Part shown: positions 49,204-58,542 of the stretch, piece by piece
How the letters are laid out: the number at the start of each line of letters is the position of its first letter
How positions within the stretch are numbered: the stretch's first letter is position 1
Source of the DNA: a bacterium UBP2_UBA5202
GTDB taxonomy: Bacteria; Edwardsbacteria; AC1; EtOH8
Length of the DNA stretch: 64,000 bases
Direction: 5' to 3'
NCBI GenBank assembly: GCA_002412795.1
Contig: DHVS01000028.1
Location: forward strand, 29,134-93,133
Program-made: the position numbers and the translations under genes
Notes under the pieces: generated by a model
What the model saw: only the letters and a program-made list of their open reading frames with translations
What the model was told of the DNA's origin: nothing
Databases searched by the model: none

Positions 49204-49352
49204 AAATGGGAAATAGGAACCACTGCCCTTGGTTTCACTTCCCATCTCCCACTTCGCCATTTCCCGTTTAACTTCTTCCCATTTCCCATTTATCCACTTC
49301 CCATTTCCCACTCAGTCACTTCCCATTTCCCACTTAGCCATTTCCCATTTAT
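49204..49352. repeat. Low-complexity repeat of the motif CACTTCCCATTTCCCA
   Basis: About 150 bases made of roughly five to eight variants of CACTTCCCATTTCCCA and CATTTCCCATTTA with irregular spacing. It lies between the SRP promoter and the stop codon of the GT9 gene, which it touches. Confidence 0.8.
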
Positions 49353-50449
49353 TTCTGTCTCTCCAGCATCCTCTTTATCCCCGACTGCACCACCTCCAGC
49401 TCGGCCGAAGTGCAGGTCTTGTCCAGCCCCCGGACGCCGTAGAAGTTCCTGTTCAACGGCCGCCACAGCTCGGGGTCGTACAGGCCAAAGATGGCGAAGG
49501 TGGGCGCTCCCACCGCCGCCGCCAGGTGCATGATGCCGGTATTGTTGCACACCACCAGCCGCAGCTGGCTGATGACCCCGGCCAGCTGCCGGATGTCCAG
49601 GCCGGGCAGGGGTGTCACCTTGGCGTTGACCGCCCCCAGGAACCGCTCGCCCAGGTCGTCCTCGCGCGGCCCCCAGAACACGGCCACCTGGAATCCCAGT
49701 TCTCCGGCCAGCCAGTCGGCCAGGGCCGCGTACTTCTGGTAAGGCCACCGGTTCGGCGTGTTGTAGGCGCCCAGGTTCAGGCCGATGGTCTTCTCCGGGA
49801 TCAGGTGATGGTCCCACAGTACCTTCTTCCCCTGCTCCTGTTCCTCCGGAGTCAGGCAGACCTCTTCCGACAGGTCGCCGGTGGTGATCCCCAGGTGCTC
49901 CAGGATCAAAAGGCTGCGCTTGGTTTCGTGGATGGGCGAGACTGACGGAGCGGACAGCACATTGTAAAAAAGATTGGGCCGGAAATTGTAGAACGGCATT
50001 TCAGCCGTCCCCAGCCGGTAGCGGGCCCCGGACAGCAGACATAAGACATCGCTGGAGAGCGAATGGGATACAGTGTTCAGCACGATGCACAGGTCATAGG
50101 GCTGCCGCAGGCCCTGGAACAATTGGAACAGCCTTTTAGGCGTGGCTAATTTAAGCTTTTCCGGATAGACCAGCACCCGGTCGATGTTGGGGTTGTTCTG
50201 CAGCACGGAGTTGGTATAATAGCGGGCCAGGACGGTTATTTTAGCCTGGGGGAATCTTTGCCTTAAGGCCCGGTAGACCGGCGTGGTCAGGATCAGGTCG
50301 CCCAGCTGGTCGTGCTGGCGGATCACCAGGATGCTTTTGACCGAACCAAGCTCCACCTGGTCCGGAGAGTAAAGCACGTCGGGCAGGAAGGCAGAGAAAA
50401 GGCCGATCAGGGCCTTCTTGAATATCTTTTCCGCCGGTTTGAAGCGCAT
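49349..50449 (-). CDS. Glycosyltransferase family 9 (heptosyltransferase-type)
   Basis: 366 aa. GT9 features are SILVIRQHDQLGDLILTTPV, AKITVLARYYTNSVLQNNPN, GLNLGAYNTPNRWPYQKYAA and LVVCNNTGIMHLAAAVGAPT. It is probably a lipopolysaccharide core or related sugar transferase at the cytoplasmic face of the inner membrane, using an ADP-heptose-like donor. It is separated from the other two GT9 genes by 13 kb and transcribed downstream of the MsbA-like exporter, which fits an envelope role. Confidence 0.88.
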   Translation of the reverse strand: MRFKPAEKIFKKALIGLFSAFLPDVLYSPDQVELGSVKSILVIRQHDQLGDLILTTPVYRALRQRFPQAKITVLARYYTNSVLQNNPNIDRVLVYPEKLKLATPKRLFQLFQGLRQPYDLCIVLNTVSHSLSSDVLCLLSGARYRLGTAEMPFYNFRPNLFYNVLSAPSVSPIHETKRSLLILEHLGITTGDLSEEVCLTPEEQEQGKKVLWDHHLIPEKTIGLNLGAYNTPNRWPYQKYAALADWLAGELGFQVAVFWGPREDDLGERFLGAVNAKVTPLPGLDIRQLAGVISQLRLVVCNNTGIMHLAAAVGAPTFAIFGLYDPELWRPLNRNFYGVRGLDKTCTSAELEVVQSGIKRMLERQK

Positions 50450-50530
50450 AGCAACTGATAACTTTAATTTATCAAAAACGGTTTTTAAATAAGGAAACTA
50501 TGCATACTTAACGATGGAAACCACAGTATT

Positions 50531-50556
50531 TTCCTGCATTCCTGGTTTCCTTATAT
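50531..50556. repeat. Uninterrupted copy of the TTCCTGCATTCCTGGTTTCC element
   Basis: This short sequence matches the flanks of the elements at 34199-34255 and 55083-55137, which carry an extra palindromic block in the middle. It therefore looks like the empty form. Confidence 0.5.
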
Positions 50557-50576
50557 GTTTAGGCCTCGGTTGAAGC

Positions 50577-52433
50577 TTACGCTTTGTTCTTGGCAAACTG
50601 CAAATTATACAGCCTGGCATATGTCCCGCCTTTGGCCAAAAGCTCCGAATGCTTCCCGGTCTCGGTTATCCTTCCGTCCTCAAGCACTATGATCCTATCG
50701 GCCCGCTGAATGGTGGACAGCCGGTGGGCGATGACGATGGCGGTGCGGTTGTTCATCAGGTTGTTGATGGCCTGCTGGACCAGCTGTTCGGACTCGGTGT
50801 CCAGGGCCGAGGTGGCCTCATCCAGGATCAGGATGGCCGGGTTCTTGAGGATGGCCCGGGCAATGGACATCCTCTGTCTTTGGCCGCCCGAGATCTTCAA
50901 ACCCCGCTCGCCGATCACAGTCTGGTAGCCGTCCGGCATCTCGGCAATGAACTGGTGGGCGTTGGCGGCCCTGGCGGCCTCCTCCACCTGGGCCTGGGAG
51001 GCCCCTGGACGCCCGTAGGCGATGTTATTGAACACCGTGTCATGGAAGAGGATGGTTTCCTGCCCCACCACCCCCAGCAGCCTCCTGAGCGATTTGGACT
51101 CCAGCTCCCGGATGTCCCTGCCGTCTATCTCTATCCTGCCCTTGGTGCAGTCGTAGAACCTGGGGATCAGGTCGGCCAAAGTGGACTTTCCGGCCCCGGA
51201 GGGGCCGACCAGGGCCAGCATCTCGCCTCTTTTGACATCCAGGTTGATGTCCTGAAGGACGAAGTCCTCGTCGTTTGGCCCGGCCCCGCCCTGTCCCCGG
51301 CTTTTATAGCTGAAGGAAACATCCCGGAAGTTAAGGGAATCCCTGAAATCACTGATGGGAAAGGCATTCGGTACATCCCTGACCTCGGGCTCCAGGTCTA
51401 TCAGTCCGAAGATGCGCTCGGCCGCGGCCAGCCCCTGCTGCACCACCGGGGTGACGTTGGAAAGCCCGTTAAGCGGCTGGAGCATGGAAAAGGCCCCGGC
51501 CAGGAAGACGAAGAACCTTTCCGGGCTGATGGCCCCCTGGCCTGCCACCTGGTCCCGGGCCAGCCAGATTATCGCCACCCCGGCCACGGCCCCCAGGAAC
51601 TCGGTCAGGGGCGGGGTCAGTCCGGCCAGGGTCTCGAACCGGAACACCGCCCGGAAATAGTCCCGGTTGTAACGGGAGAATTTGGCCTTCTCGTGCTCCT
51701 CCATGGCAAAGGTCTTTACCACCCTTATGCCGGAGATGGTCTCGGTCAAAACCGCGGTCACGTCCCCCAGCTTCTCCTGCAGCCTTTTGCCCCGCCGCCT
51801 TAAGCGGCGGCCGATGACGGAGATGACCCCGATGCTCAAAGGCAGCACCAGCAAAGCGGTCAAGGCCAGCCGGGGGGCCGCGATCACAGCCAGCCCCAGG
51901 TAGACCAGGATCAGGCTGCTCTGGCGGACGATGGAGATGGTGCCCTCGGTAACGGCCCCCCGCACCAGCCCCACGTCGTTGGTCAGCCGGGAAACCGTAT
52001 TGCCGGCCTTGTTTTGGTGAAAATACGACAGGGATAGTTTGTGCAGATGGGCGTACATTTTCTCCCGCAGGTCGGCCGTCACCTTCTGCTCGATGAATAC
52101 CGTCAAAATCCTCTGCAGGTACATGAAAAGGTTCTTCAGGAAGAATATCCCCACTATCAGCCAGCAGAGCTTGACCAGGCCGGCCAGCCGGCCGTCCTTC
52201 AACAGCCACCAAAAGGCCAGGTCCTTGATCTGGGCAGGGCTGAACCCCTGGATCGCCGGAGCGGACAGGGCCGCATTTTCCTGGGTCCGGCTGAACAGCA
52301 CTTTGATGAACGGGGCTATCATCCCCAGCGAAACCCCGGAGAAAAGAGCCAGCAGCCACATGCAAATGACCGCCAGCCCGAACTGCTTCCAGTAGGGTTT
52401 GATGTGCGATATCAGTCTGAGGTACAGTTTCAT
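50577..52433 (-). CDS. MsbA-like ABC exporter (fused permease-ATPase)
   Basis: 618 aa from the ATG at 52433 (MKLYLRLISHIKPYWKQFGL). About six membrane helices in the first 330 residues are followed by the nucleotide-binding domain: ALVGPSGAGKSTLADLIPRF (Walker A), ISGGQRQRMSIARAILKNP (signature) and ILILDEATSALDTESEQLVQ (Walker B). The best match by layout is MsbA, which flips lipid A-core across the inner membrane. A multidrug exporter of the same superfamily is possible. It probably forms a unit with the downstream GT9 gene. Confidence 0.85.
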   Translation of the reverse strand: MKLYLRLISHIKPYWKQFGLAVICMWLLALFSGVSLGMIAPFIKVLFSRTQENAALSAPAIQGFSPAQIKDLAFWWLLKDGRLAGLVKLCWLIVGIFFLKNLFMYLQRILTVFIEQKVTADLREKMYAHLHKLSLSYFHQNKAGNTVSRLTNDVGLVRGAVTEGTISIVRQSSLILVYLGLAVIAAPRLALTALLVLPLSIGVISVIGRRLRRRGKRLQEKLGDVTAVLTETISGIRVVKTFAMEEHEKAKFSRYNRDYFRAVFRFETLAGLTPPLTEFLGAVAGVAIIWLARDQVAGQGAISPERFFVFLAGAFSMLQPLNGLSNVTPVVQQGLAAAERIFGLIDLEPEVRDVPNAFPISDFRDSLNFRDVSFSYKSRGQGGAGPNDEDFVLQDINLDVKRGEMLALVGPSGAGKSTLADLIPRFYDCTKGRIEIDGRDIRELESKSLRRLLGVVGQETILFHDTVFNNIAYGRPGASQAQVEEAARAANAHQFIAEMPDGYQTVIGERGLKISGGQRQRMSIARAILKNPAILILDEATSALDTESEQLVQQAINNLMNNRTAIVIAHRLSTIQRADRIIVLEDGRITETGKHSELLAKGGTYARLYNLQFAKNKA

Positions 52434-52494
52434 CAATTTAAAAAATAAATAATCTTGACGCGGCAGGCAATTTGTGTTAATTTTAGTAACCATT

Positions 52495-52581
52495 CAGCCA
52501 CTAAGGCACCAAGACACAAAATTACGATTCACAATTTACAATTCACGAACTGGTTTGGAGCCTTAGTGTCTTTGTGGCCTG
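52495..52581. repeat. Imperfect inverted repeat of the CCACTAAGGCACCAAGACAC family
   Basis: CAGCCACTAAGGCACCAAGA (from 52495) and GCCTTAGTGTCTTTGTGGCC (around 52560-52579) form an imperfect inverted repeat around an AT-rich core with TTCACAATTTACAATTCACG. A related copy is upstream of tldD at 3638-3767. It lies between the divergent msbA-like and DUF502 genes. Confidence 0.55.
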
Positions 52582-52605
52582 AGCTGTTATTTAATTTTAA
52601 CTATT

Positions 52606-53310
52606 ATGGAATTCACAAAAAAACATGAGTTCACAGGGAGACCGGTGAAGAAATACTTTTTGACCGGCCTGGTGGTAATGCTGCCGATACTGCTGACCGC
52701 CTATCTGCTTTGGTTCCTGTTCACCTGGAGCGGGCAGATATTCGGCCAGCTGCTGGTCTATGTCCCCTATCTGCAGGACATCCCCCGGACTGTCAGGCTG
52801 CTGGTGGGTTTTGTGCTGCTGGTGCTGGTCATTTATGTGGTCGGTTTTTTGGCCTCGCACCTGATCGGCCGGCGGCTGCTGCAGGTCTGGGACGGGTTCA
52901 TCTCCCGGGTGCCCCTGGCCCGGCTGGTCTACGGCACCACCAAGCAGTTCACCGATAATTTCTTCAGCAACCGCTTCGCCTTCCGCCAGGTGGTGGCGGT
53001 GGAATATCCCCGCCCCGGCACTTACGCCCTGGGATTCCTGACCACAGATAAAACCTGGGAGATGGAAAACGGAACCACGGTCCATACTGTTTATCTGCCC
53101 AACACCCCCAACCCCACCGGCGGCCGGATAATGCTGGTGCCGCCCCGGCGGCTGCTGCGGGTAAAGATGTCGGTGGAGGAAGCCATCAAGCTTATAGTCT
53201 CCGGCGGAATGGTCTTCCCCCCCAACCTAACCATCACCAACTCATTGGACCAACCTGATGCTTCCGATAAAAGAACTTCTGGCAAAGCTAAAGTTAAAAA
53301 GACCCGATAA
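52606..53310 (+). CDS. DUF502-family membrane protein
   Basis: 234 aa. Two membrane helices, YFLTGLVVMLPILLTAYLLW and LLVGFVLLVLVIYVVGFLAS, precede the conserved RVPLARLVYGTTKQFTDNFF and the beta region VVAVEYPRPGTYALGFLTTD, VYLPNTPNPTGGRIMLVPP, VEEAIKLIVSGGMVFPPNL. The family is widespread and of unknown function. The 3' end overlaps the CorC-like gene by 53 bases. Confidence 0.87.
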   Translation: MEFTKKHEFTGRPVKKYFLTGLVVMLPILLTAYLLWFLFTWSGQIFGQLLVYVPYLQDIPRTVRLLVGFVLLVLVIYVVGFLASHLIGRRLLQVWDGFISRVPLARLVYGTTKQFTDNFFSNRFAFRQVVAVEYPRPGTYALGFLTTDKTWEMENGTTVHTVYLPNTPNPTGGRIMLVPPRRLLRVKMSVEEAIKLIVSGGMVFPPNLTITNSLDQPDASDKRTSGKAKVKKTR

Positions 53311-54067
53311 GCTGACCTCCCAGGAACTGCAGCAACTGATATCCCAGGCCGTGTCCCAGAATGCGGTCACCCGGGAGGAGGGGCATATGATGCAGCGGAT
53401 ACTGTCGATGTCCCGGACCCCGATCTGGGAGGTGATGATCCCCCTGCCCCAGGTCTCATCCCTTGAGGCCTCGGCCAAGGTGGACCAGATAATCGATCTC
53501 TGCCTGAAGTCCGGGCATTCCCGTTTCCCGGTTTACGAAAAGACCCCCGACAACATCATCGGGATAATCCACGTCAAGGAGGTCCTGCGGCTGTGGCGCA
53601 AAAAAGCCGGCAGCCTGCGGGCGGTGGAGTTCATCCGGCTGCCGGTGTTCCTGCCCCAGACCATCAAGGTTTCCCAGGCCCTGTCCGAGTTCCGCAAGAA
53701 AAGGATCTCCATAGCCCTGGCCATCGATGAATACGGCGCGCCCTCCGGCCTGATCACCAGCGAGGATCTGATAGAAGAGATCGTGGGGCAGATGGAGGAC
53801 GAACTGGACCGGGAATATCAATATATACAGCAGCTGGATAACCGGTCGTTTTTGGCAGATGCCCGGATGCCGCTGGATAAATTTACCGGGCAGTTTAAGT
53901 TAAAAACCGATTCCAAGGCCCACAGCCTGGCCGGGTTCCTGTTCGAAGAACTGCAGCGCATCCCGCTACCCGGAGAAACATTCAGGCTTCAGGGAATGGA
54001 ATTCACGGTCACCGAAGGCACAGCCAGCAAGATATACAAAGTAAAAGTAACCCCCGGCAAAAAATAA
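53258..54067 (+). CDS. CorC/HlyC-type CBS-domain protein
   Basis: 269 aa. It has an N-terminal helical segment, then paired CBS domains (about 70-190: MSRTPIWEVMIPLPQVSSLE, SGHSRFPVYEKTPDNIIGII, ALAIDEYGAPSGLITSEDLI) and the CorC_HlyC transporter-associated domain (FKLKTDSKAHSLAGFLFEEL, GETFRLQGMEFTVTE). There is no membrane DUF21 part, as in soluble CorC. CorC relatives influence Mg/Co efflux. The start ATG lies well inside the DUF502 gene, so the two are coupled. Confidence 0.88.
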   Translation: MLPIKELLAKLKLKRPDKLTSQELQQLISQAVSQNAVTREEGHMMQRILSMSRTPIWEVMIPLPQVSSLEASAKVDQIIDLCLKSGHSRFPVYEKTPDNIIGIIHVKEVLRLWRKKAGSLRAVEFIRLPVFLPQTIKVSQALSEFRKKRISIALAIDEYGAPSGLITSEDLIEEIVGQMEDELDREYQYIQQLDNRSFLADARMPLDKFTGQFKLKTDSKAHSLAGFLFEELQRIPLPGETFRLQGMEFTVTEGTASKIYKVKVTPGKK

Positions 54068-54137
54068 ATATTTACATGCTGTATAGTATCACCCGGTTCA
54101 AGAAGCCACCTGCCGTCGCAAATGCTACTGCTTTAAA

Positions 54138-54929
54138 TTATCTTTTCGAAAAATACTTTTTAGGTGGTAACTGTCCTTGCAATCCTAACAAGAGGTGGCG
54201 AAAATGCAAATTAACGCCTTTCTCAATGAAGAAATTCAGGAATATTCCCATATGCTCTGTATCTGGAGAAATTCCTTTATTAAGATTCAAGTATAGACGC
54301 CCCCCATACATACTAACCTTATGTGCGTTGAAACTATAGTAATATTTGGGATCTAAACTAAATTGAATCCCCCAACGATTTTTTCCACCTTTCCTTACAT
54401 CCCATATAGGAATATGGGCTTCAAATCCACATTGGCTGCTACTTTTACGAAAGCCGTCAACAAGTCTAAAAGTATCGCCAGTGCTTTTTAGTCTGGCATT
54501 GATGTTTGCTTCTACATAATAATTGCGAAACCCTACAAGAGGTTGTACTGTGATGCCTGAAAAATCAAACAATCTCCATTTAATATTTATACCATCATTA
54601 CCAATTTTACGCCAACTACTTTTTATAATGATTGTATCTCCTTTTTCAAAATCACCTTCCGGTGCTAATTCAGAAGATAATAAGCCCTGGCCATACAGAG
54701 ATATACATGCTCTTTTATATGTGTAACTGAGTTCAACTTGTCCTTGCCAATTTCCCCGCTGAATAAGTCTCAAATTTTCTTCTGTTCCTAAAAGACCACT
54801 TTTTATACAGCCTACCCCACCAATACTAAATTCTATTCCACACAAGCCCGTATCTTTTGAAGGTATAGAATCTTCCGCTCTCAGTGTACATGCTATCAAA
54901 ATAGCAGACATTATTATAAAACAGCAATA
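54138..54929 (-). CDS. AT-rich exported protein of unknown function
   Basis: About 260 aa if started near MKYCCFIIMSAILIACTLRA (about 54929), which gives a good signal peptide. The reading frame extends further upstream to 55043 but without a plausible N-terminus. Alternating beta-strand patterns are visible (GQVELSYTYKRACISLYGQG, WGIQFSLDPKYYYSFNAHK, YGGRLYLNLNKGIS). Together with the proteins at 9066 and 26130 it is an AT-rich, exported product between GC-rich housekeeping genes. Not recognised. Confidence 0.5.
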   Translation of the reverse strand, partial: YCCFIIMSAILIACTLRAEDSIPSKDTGLCGIEFSIGGVGCIKSGLLGTEENLRLIQRGNWQGQVELSYTYKRACISLYGQGLLSSELAPEGDFEKGDTIIIKSSWRKIGNDGINIKWRLFDFSGITVQPLVGFRNYYVEANINARLKSTGDTFRLVDGFRKSSSQCGFEAHIPIWDVRKGGKNRWGIQFSLDPKYYYSFNAHKVSMYGGRLYLNLNKGISPDTEHMGIFLNFFIEKGVNLHFRHLLLGLQGQLPPKKYFSKR

Positions 54930-55082
54930 TTTCATTATTAACATTAACTTCATAGACTGAGTCAATACCTTTTTTAGTTGAAATTTCTGGCTCTGCCGGA
55001 TCCAAGCCATGGAAGAGAACAAATCATTGGTATTTCCAATCAACCATATCCTTTATTAGAAATCCACGAAATCAGAAAATAA

Positions 55083-55139
55083 TTCCTGCATTCCCCGCCT
55101 ACGTTTCACTATGGCGGACAGGCTGGTTCCCTTATAAAA
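55083..55139. repeat. TTCCTGCATTCC element carrying a palindromic insert (GCCTACG...TGGCGG)
   Basis: TTCCTGCATTCC and TGGTTCCCTTATAAAA are separated by about 28 bases reading CCCGCCTACGTTTCACTATG then GCGGACAGGC. The insert has the same GCCTACG ... TGGCGG arms as the ppdK element (14551-14576) and, in reverse, the one at 34213-34243. Confidence 0.55.
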
Positions 55140-55152
55140 GGCATTAGTTTCT

Positions 55153-55908
55153 TTACAACTGTTCTTTTTCTTCCCCGTCTCCAGCAGACCCGGCCTCAGG
55201 CTCCTGAGCCGGGCTTTCTTCATCAACGCCTTCCGGCTTGACCCCGCCCGGTTCTTCTTCCCCAATGTTCCCTGAAGACTCGAAGGGAACCTCCTCCTGC
55301 GTGCCGTAACCCGAAAGCCTTTTTAATCCCAGCTCGGCGTCGATCTCGGCGTCCATTTTTTCCTTTTCCGCCTGCTTGGATTTCAGGTACTCCTCCAATT
55401 CCTCTATCCGGGGCAGGTCGGACAGCGAGCTCAGTCCGAAATAGCGCAAAAACTCCGGAGTGGTCCCGTACAGCACCGGCTTGCCGGGCCGGTTGTCGTG
55501 TCCCACGGCGGTGATCAGGTTGCGCTCCAGCAGGGTGGCCGTCACCCCGTCCACGTTCACCCCGCGGATGCTCTCCATATCGGCCTTGATGATGGGCTGT
55601 TTGTAGGCCACGATGCCCAGGGTCTCCAGGGAGGCGGCGGTCAGCCGGGACACCCTTCTGCCCCGGAACAGCTCGCCCACCCACTTGGAATATTCCGGCC
55701 TGGTGTATATCTGGAATCCCCCGGCCAGCTCCACCAGGGAAAAGCTGTGTCCGTCACGTTCGTATTCGTCCTTAAGCTCGTGCAGCAGCTGCCGCAAAAT
55801 CTTTATGTCTATCTCGCCCAGGGTGGACTTGATCTTGGAGACGGGCAGGGGGATGTCGGTGGCAAACAGCAGGGCTTCGATTATCCTCTTGGCTTCGGTG
55901 CGGTCCAT
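55153..55908 (-). CDS. scpB: Segregation and condensation protein B
   Basis: About 251 aa from the ATG at 55908 (MDRTEAKRIIEALLFA). Two winged-helix domains are recognisable: IIEALLFATDIPLPVSKIKS, GGFQIYTRPEYSKWVGELF, RLTAASLETLGIVAYKQPI (highly conserved), IRGVNVDGVTATLLERNLI and PVLYGTTPEFLRYFGLSSLS. An acidic tail (about 190-253) is longer than usual. ScpB acts with ScpA and SMC in chromosome condensation. No scpA or smc lies next to it. Confidence 0.92.
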   Translation of the reverse strand: MDRTEAKRIIEALLFATDIPLPVSKIKSTLGEIDIKILRQLLHELKDEYERDGHSFSLVELAGGFQIYTRPEYSKWVGELFRGRRVSRLTAASLETLGIVAYKQPIIKADMESIRGVNVDGVTATLLERNLITAVGHDNRPGKPVLYGTTPEFLRYFGLSSLSDLPRIEELEEYLKSKQAEKEKMDAEIDAELGLKRLSGYGTQEEVPFESSGNIGEEEPGGVKPEGVDEESPAQEPEAGSAGDGEEKEQL

Positions 55909-55914
55909 AAGCAA

Positions 55915-56161
55915 TTCCTTATCAAACGGTGTCGGGTTTATTATTGGATAAATTTAGATATTCAGCCGCTCACTCCATAGGCGAATCCGCCTATATGAAC
56001 TTGCTTTTTGTGATTTATGTGCTTTATGTGGTTAATTCCGGATAGCTATCAGTAAAATATAGCTTGACTTTAATGGTATGATATGATATTTTTATATGCT
56101 TTGTAAAGAGAAAACTAACGACTAATCAATAATCAACAAAATTTATTTGGAGGAAAGCAAG
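55915..56161. other. Divergent region between scpB and rpsT
   Basis: It contains the short palindrome ATAGGCGAATCCGCCTAT (about 55977-55994) and a TTTGTGATTTATGTGCTTTA repeat fragment. A weak plus-strand promoter candidate follows: TTGACT (56064-56069) with TATTTT (56087-56092), spacer 17. No gene is apparent. Confidence 0.35.
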
Positions 56162-56452
56162 TTGGCAGAGACTAAAAAAAGGAATACCAAGAAAAAAATA
56201 AATTCTTCGGTAAAACGGGCCCGTCAGGCCATCAAGCGAAGAACCGCAAGAATGGCGGTAAAAAGCAAGCTGCGCGGCACCATTAAAAAGGCCACCGCGG
56301 TGAAAACCGGCGATGCCCTGAGCCGGCCGATGGGGGAACAGCTGCCTGCGGCCTATTCCCAGATAGACAAGGCCGCCAAGAAGGGCGTGCTGCACAAGAA
56401 TACCGCCGCCCGGATGAAATCCCGCCTGGCCAGGGCCGCCAAGAAAGTCTAA
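56162..56452 (+). CDS. rpsT: Ribosomal protein S20
   Basis: 96 aa. The start chosen is TTG at 56162 (reading M-AETKKRNTKKKINSS) because GGAGG sits 8 bases before it; a TTG at 56147 would include the ribosome site in the coding frame. Segments KRARQAIKRRTARMAVKSKL and KGVLHKNTAARMKSRLARAA are typical S20. It binds 16S rRNA early in 30S assembly. Monocistronic, ending in a strong terminator. Confidence 0.95.
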   Translation: MAETKKRNTKKKINSSVKRARQAIKRRTARMAVKSKLRGTIKKATAVKTGDALSRPMGEQLPAAYSQIDKAAKKGVLHKNTAARMKSRLARAAKKV

Positions 56453-56488
56453 CCCTATTCCCTGAAATCATTGTCCTAATTATACCAT

Positions 56489-56528
56489 AAAAGAATCGTC
56501 CCGGCCAAGCTCGGGACGATTCTTTTTT
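56489..56528. terminator. Bidirectional terminator between rpsT and pilQ
   Basis: A 15-bp stem AAAAGAATCGTCCCG / CGGGACGATTCTTTT with an 8-base loop lies between convergent genes. Confidence 0.85.
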
Positions 56529-56545
56529 GTTTTGCAACGCTGCTG

Positions 56546-58507
56546 TTATTTGATGATATTGGGGGTCAGGAATATCAATATCTCGCGTTTGGCCGTGGAA
56601 GTGGCGGTGGAGCGGAACAAGGCCCCTATCACCGGTATGTTCATCAGGATCGGAACGCCCCGGACCGATTTTCCGCCCTTGGTCTGAAGCAGGCCGCCGA
56701 TGACCGCGGTTTCGCCGTCATTGATCATTATCTGGGTGGTGGCTTCGTTGGTCAGGATGACCACCCCGCCCAGGATGGTGGCGGTGGGGTCCAGGTCCGA
56801 GATCTCGGTCTTGACGTCCATGGTGATGTTCTGGGCCGAGTTGATGTGCGGGGTGACCGTCAGCACCATGCCGATGGTGTACATTGATGTTACGGTATTG
56901 CCGCTTTCGTCCCGCAGCGAGATCGGGATCTTCTTGCCGCCGACTATTTTGGCTTCCTTGTTGTTGGTGGCCGAGATCCTGGGATTGGAGATGGTGTTGG
57001 CCTTGCGGTTGGACTCCAAAGCCGAAATGGTGGCATTAAGCTGGGCAAAGGAATGGATTGTCCCGACATTGACGCTGGGACGATCTCCGGTGGGCAGAAG
57101 CTGAGGTACGCTGACACCGGGCCCGCCAGTCAATGCCCCCGGGCTTTGGATGTTGTTGGCATAGCTGGCCATATTGCTCAGGGACCAGTTGATCCCCAGG
57201 TCCTTGGTGGCGTCCATGTCCACATCTATGATCCGGGCGATGATCTCCACCTGCTGGGTGGGGGTGTCAAGTTGAACTATCAGGTTTCTGGCTTCAGCCT
57301 GCTTGTCGGCCACGTCGGTGATCACCAGGGCATTGGTCCGCTTGTCGACCTGGATGCCGCCCCGGCCGCTTAGGATCTTCTGAATGGAGCCGGAAAGTTC
57401 GCCGGCCACGGCATACTGGATGGGGTAAACCATGGTTTTCAGTTCCACCCCCATGCTACGCCCGAGCACTTCAGCCTGCATTTTGGCCGGGGTCCCCACC
57501 CTGATGATGGTTGAATCTTCGCCCCAATCCACTATCATGGCGGCCGATTTGACCATTTCGTTGAAGGCCAGCACCCAGGGAACGTCCTTCAGGCGCATGC
57601 TGATGTTGCCCTTGACGTCGCCGCCTATGATCAGGTTGCAGTTGGCCAGCTGGGCCATTCCCCTTAAGACTGCTACGATGTCGGAGTTCTCCAGGTTCAG
57701 GGAAACTTTCTTGCCGGACAGGCCTCTTTTGGCCCTGGCCGGATAGGTGGGCGCCTTGGCGGCCACATAAACCGGCTGGGACGGCTGGATGGGAGTGACC
57801 GGCAGGGCCTGATACTGGGGAGGAGCCGCCGGGGCCATCGGAGCAGACGGCATTTCCTCCACCACCGGTGGCGGGGTGGACGGCGTCCTGGGCGTGGCCG
57901 CCGGCGGGTAGTACGGAGCGACCGGCTGTTCCACCACCGGGGCCGGAGCCGACGGAGCTGAAGGAGCCGGGGCAACCGGCACCGCCGGGGCAGCCGGGCT
58001 TTCTTCCACTACCGGGGGAACGCTGGGAGATACCGGAGCGGCAGGCGTTGCCGGAGCGGCTGAAGCCACCTGCATTTCGGCAGTAGTGGCCTTCCACTCG
58101 GCAAACTGGGTTGTCTCCTTGGTGGTCAGTTTGATGACGATATCGCTTTCCTCGGTCATCAGAATGTAAGAAGGCGATGAGGACATTTCGATCACCACCC
58201 GGGCGATCCCGCCCTCCCGGTCGAAATGGCTGGTGCTGATGTTGTTGATGCCCCCCCGGTTCAGGTTCAGTGTCTTGTTGCCGAACCCGATGGTGGCGCC
58301 CTTGATGTCCAGCACCAGACGGTCCGGCTTGGTCAGGGTAAAATCCTTGGCATCCGGCACGTCATCGCAGCTGATGACCACCTCGGTAACGCCTTCGAAT
58401 TTTCTGACCACAATGTCGTTGATCTTGACGGCCCAAACCACTTGGCTTAAGGCCAGCACGGCCCCGGCAACCAGAGCCAGCCTGATTCCGATTTTGGATT
58501 TACTCAT
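56546..58507 (-). CDS. pilQ: Type IV pilus secretin PilQ
   Basis: 653 aa outer-membrane secretin through which the pilus exits. Signal peptide (residues 1-26), AMIN domain (about 27-125, VVRKFEGVTEVVISCDDVPD), a long Pro/Ala/Val-rich spacer (about 150-250), the STN/N0 domain (about 265-330, VSLNLENSDIVAVLRGMAQL), an N1 (KH-like) domain, and the secretin barrel (about 460-653, ALESNRKANTISNPRISATN, VIGGLLQTKGGKSVRGVPIL). It ends in LIFLTPNIIK, the usual secretin end. Last gene of the pilM-Q operon. Confidence 0.95.
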   Translation of the reverse strand: MSKSKIGIRLALVAGAVLALSQVVWAVKINDIVVRKFEGVTEVVISCDDVPDAKDFTLTKPDRLVLDIKGATIGFGNKTLNLNRGGINNISTSHFDREGGIARVVIEMSSSPSYILMTEESDIVIKLTTKETTQFAEWKATTAEMQVASAAPATPAAPVSPSVPPVVEESPAAPAVPVAPAPSAPSAPAPVVEQPVAPYYPPAATPRTPSTPPPVVEEMPSAPMAPAAPPQYQALPVTPIQPSQPVYVAAKAPTYPARAKRGLSGKKVSLNLENSDIVAVLRGMAQLANCNLIIGGDVKGNISMRLKDVPWVLAFNEMVKSAAMIVDWGEDSTIIRVGTPAKMQAEVLGRSMGVELKTMVYPIQYAVAGELSGSIQKILSGRGGIQVDKRTNALVITDVADKQAEARNLIVQLDTPTQQVEIIARIIDVDMDATKDLGINWSLSNMASYANNIQSPGALTGGPGVSVPQLLPTGDRPSVNVGTIHSFAQLNATISALESNRKANTISNPRISATNNKEAKIVGGKKIPISLRDESGNTVTSMYTIGMVLTVTPHINSAQNITMDVKTEISDLDPTATILGGVVILTNEATTQIMINDGETAVIGGLLQTKGGKSVRGVPILMNIPVIGALFRSTATSTAKREILIFLTPNIIK

Positions 58508-58542
58508 TTGCTTCGCCTTTTTATAGACTTTATATCATTTAT

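Noticed and set aside
50649..51803. Plus-strand frame of 384 codons opposite the MsbA-like exporter
   Set aside because: Shadow of the exporter; no recognisable motif and no plausible start.
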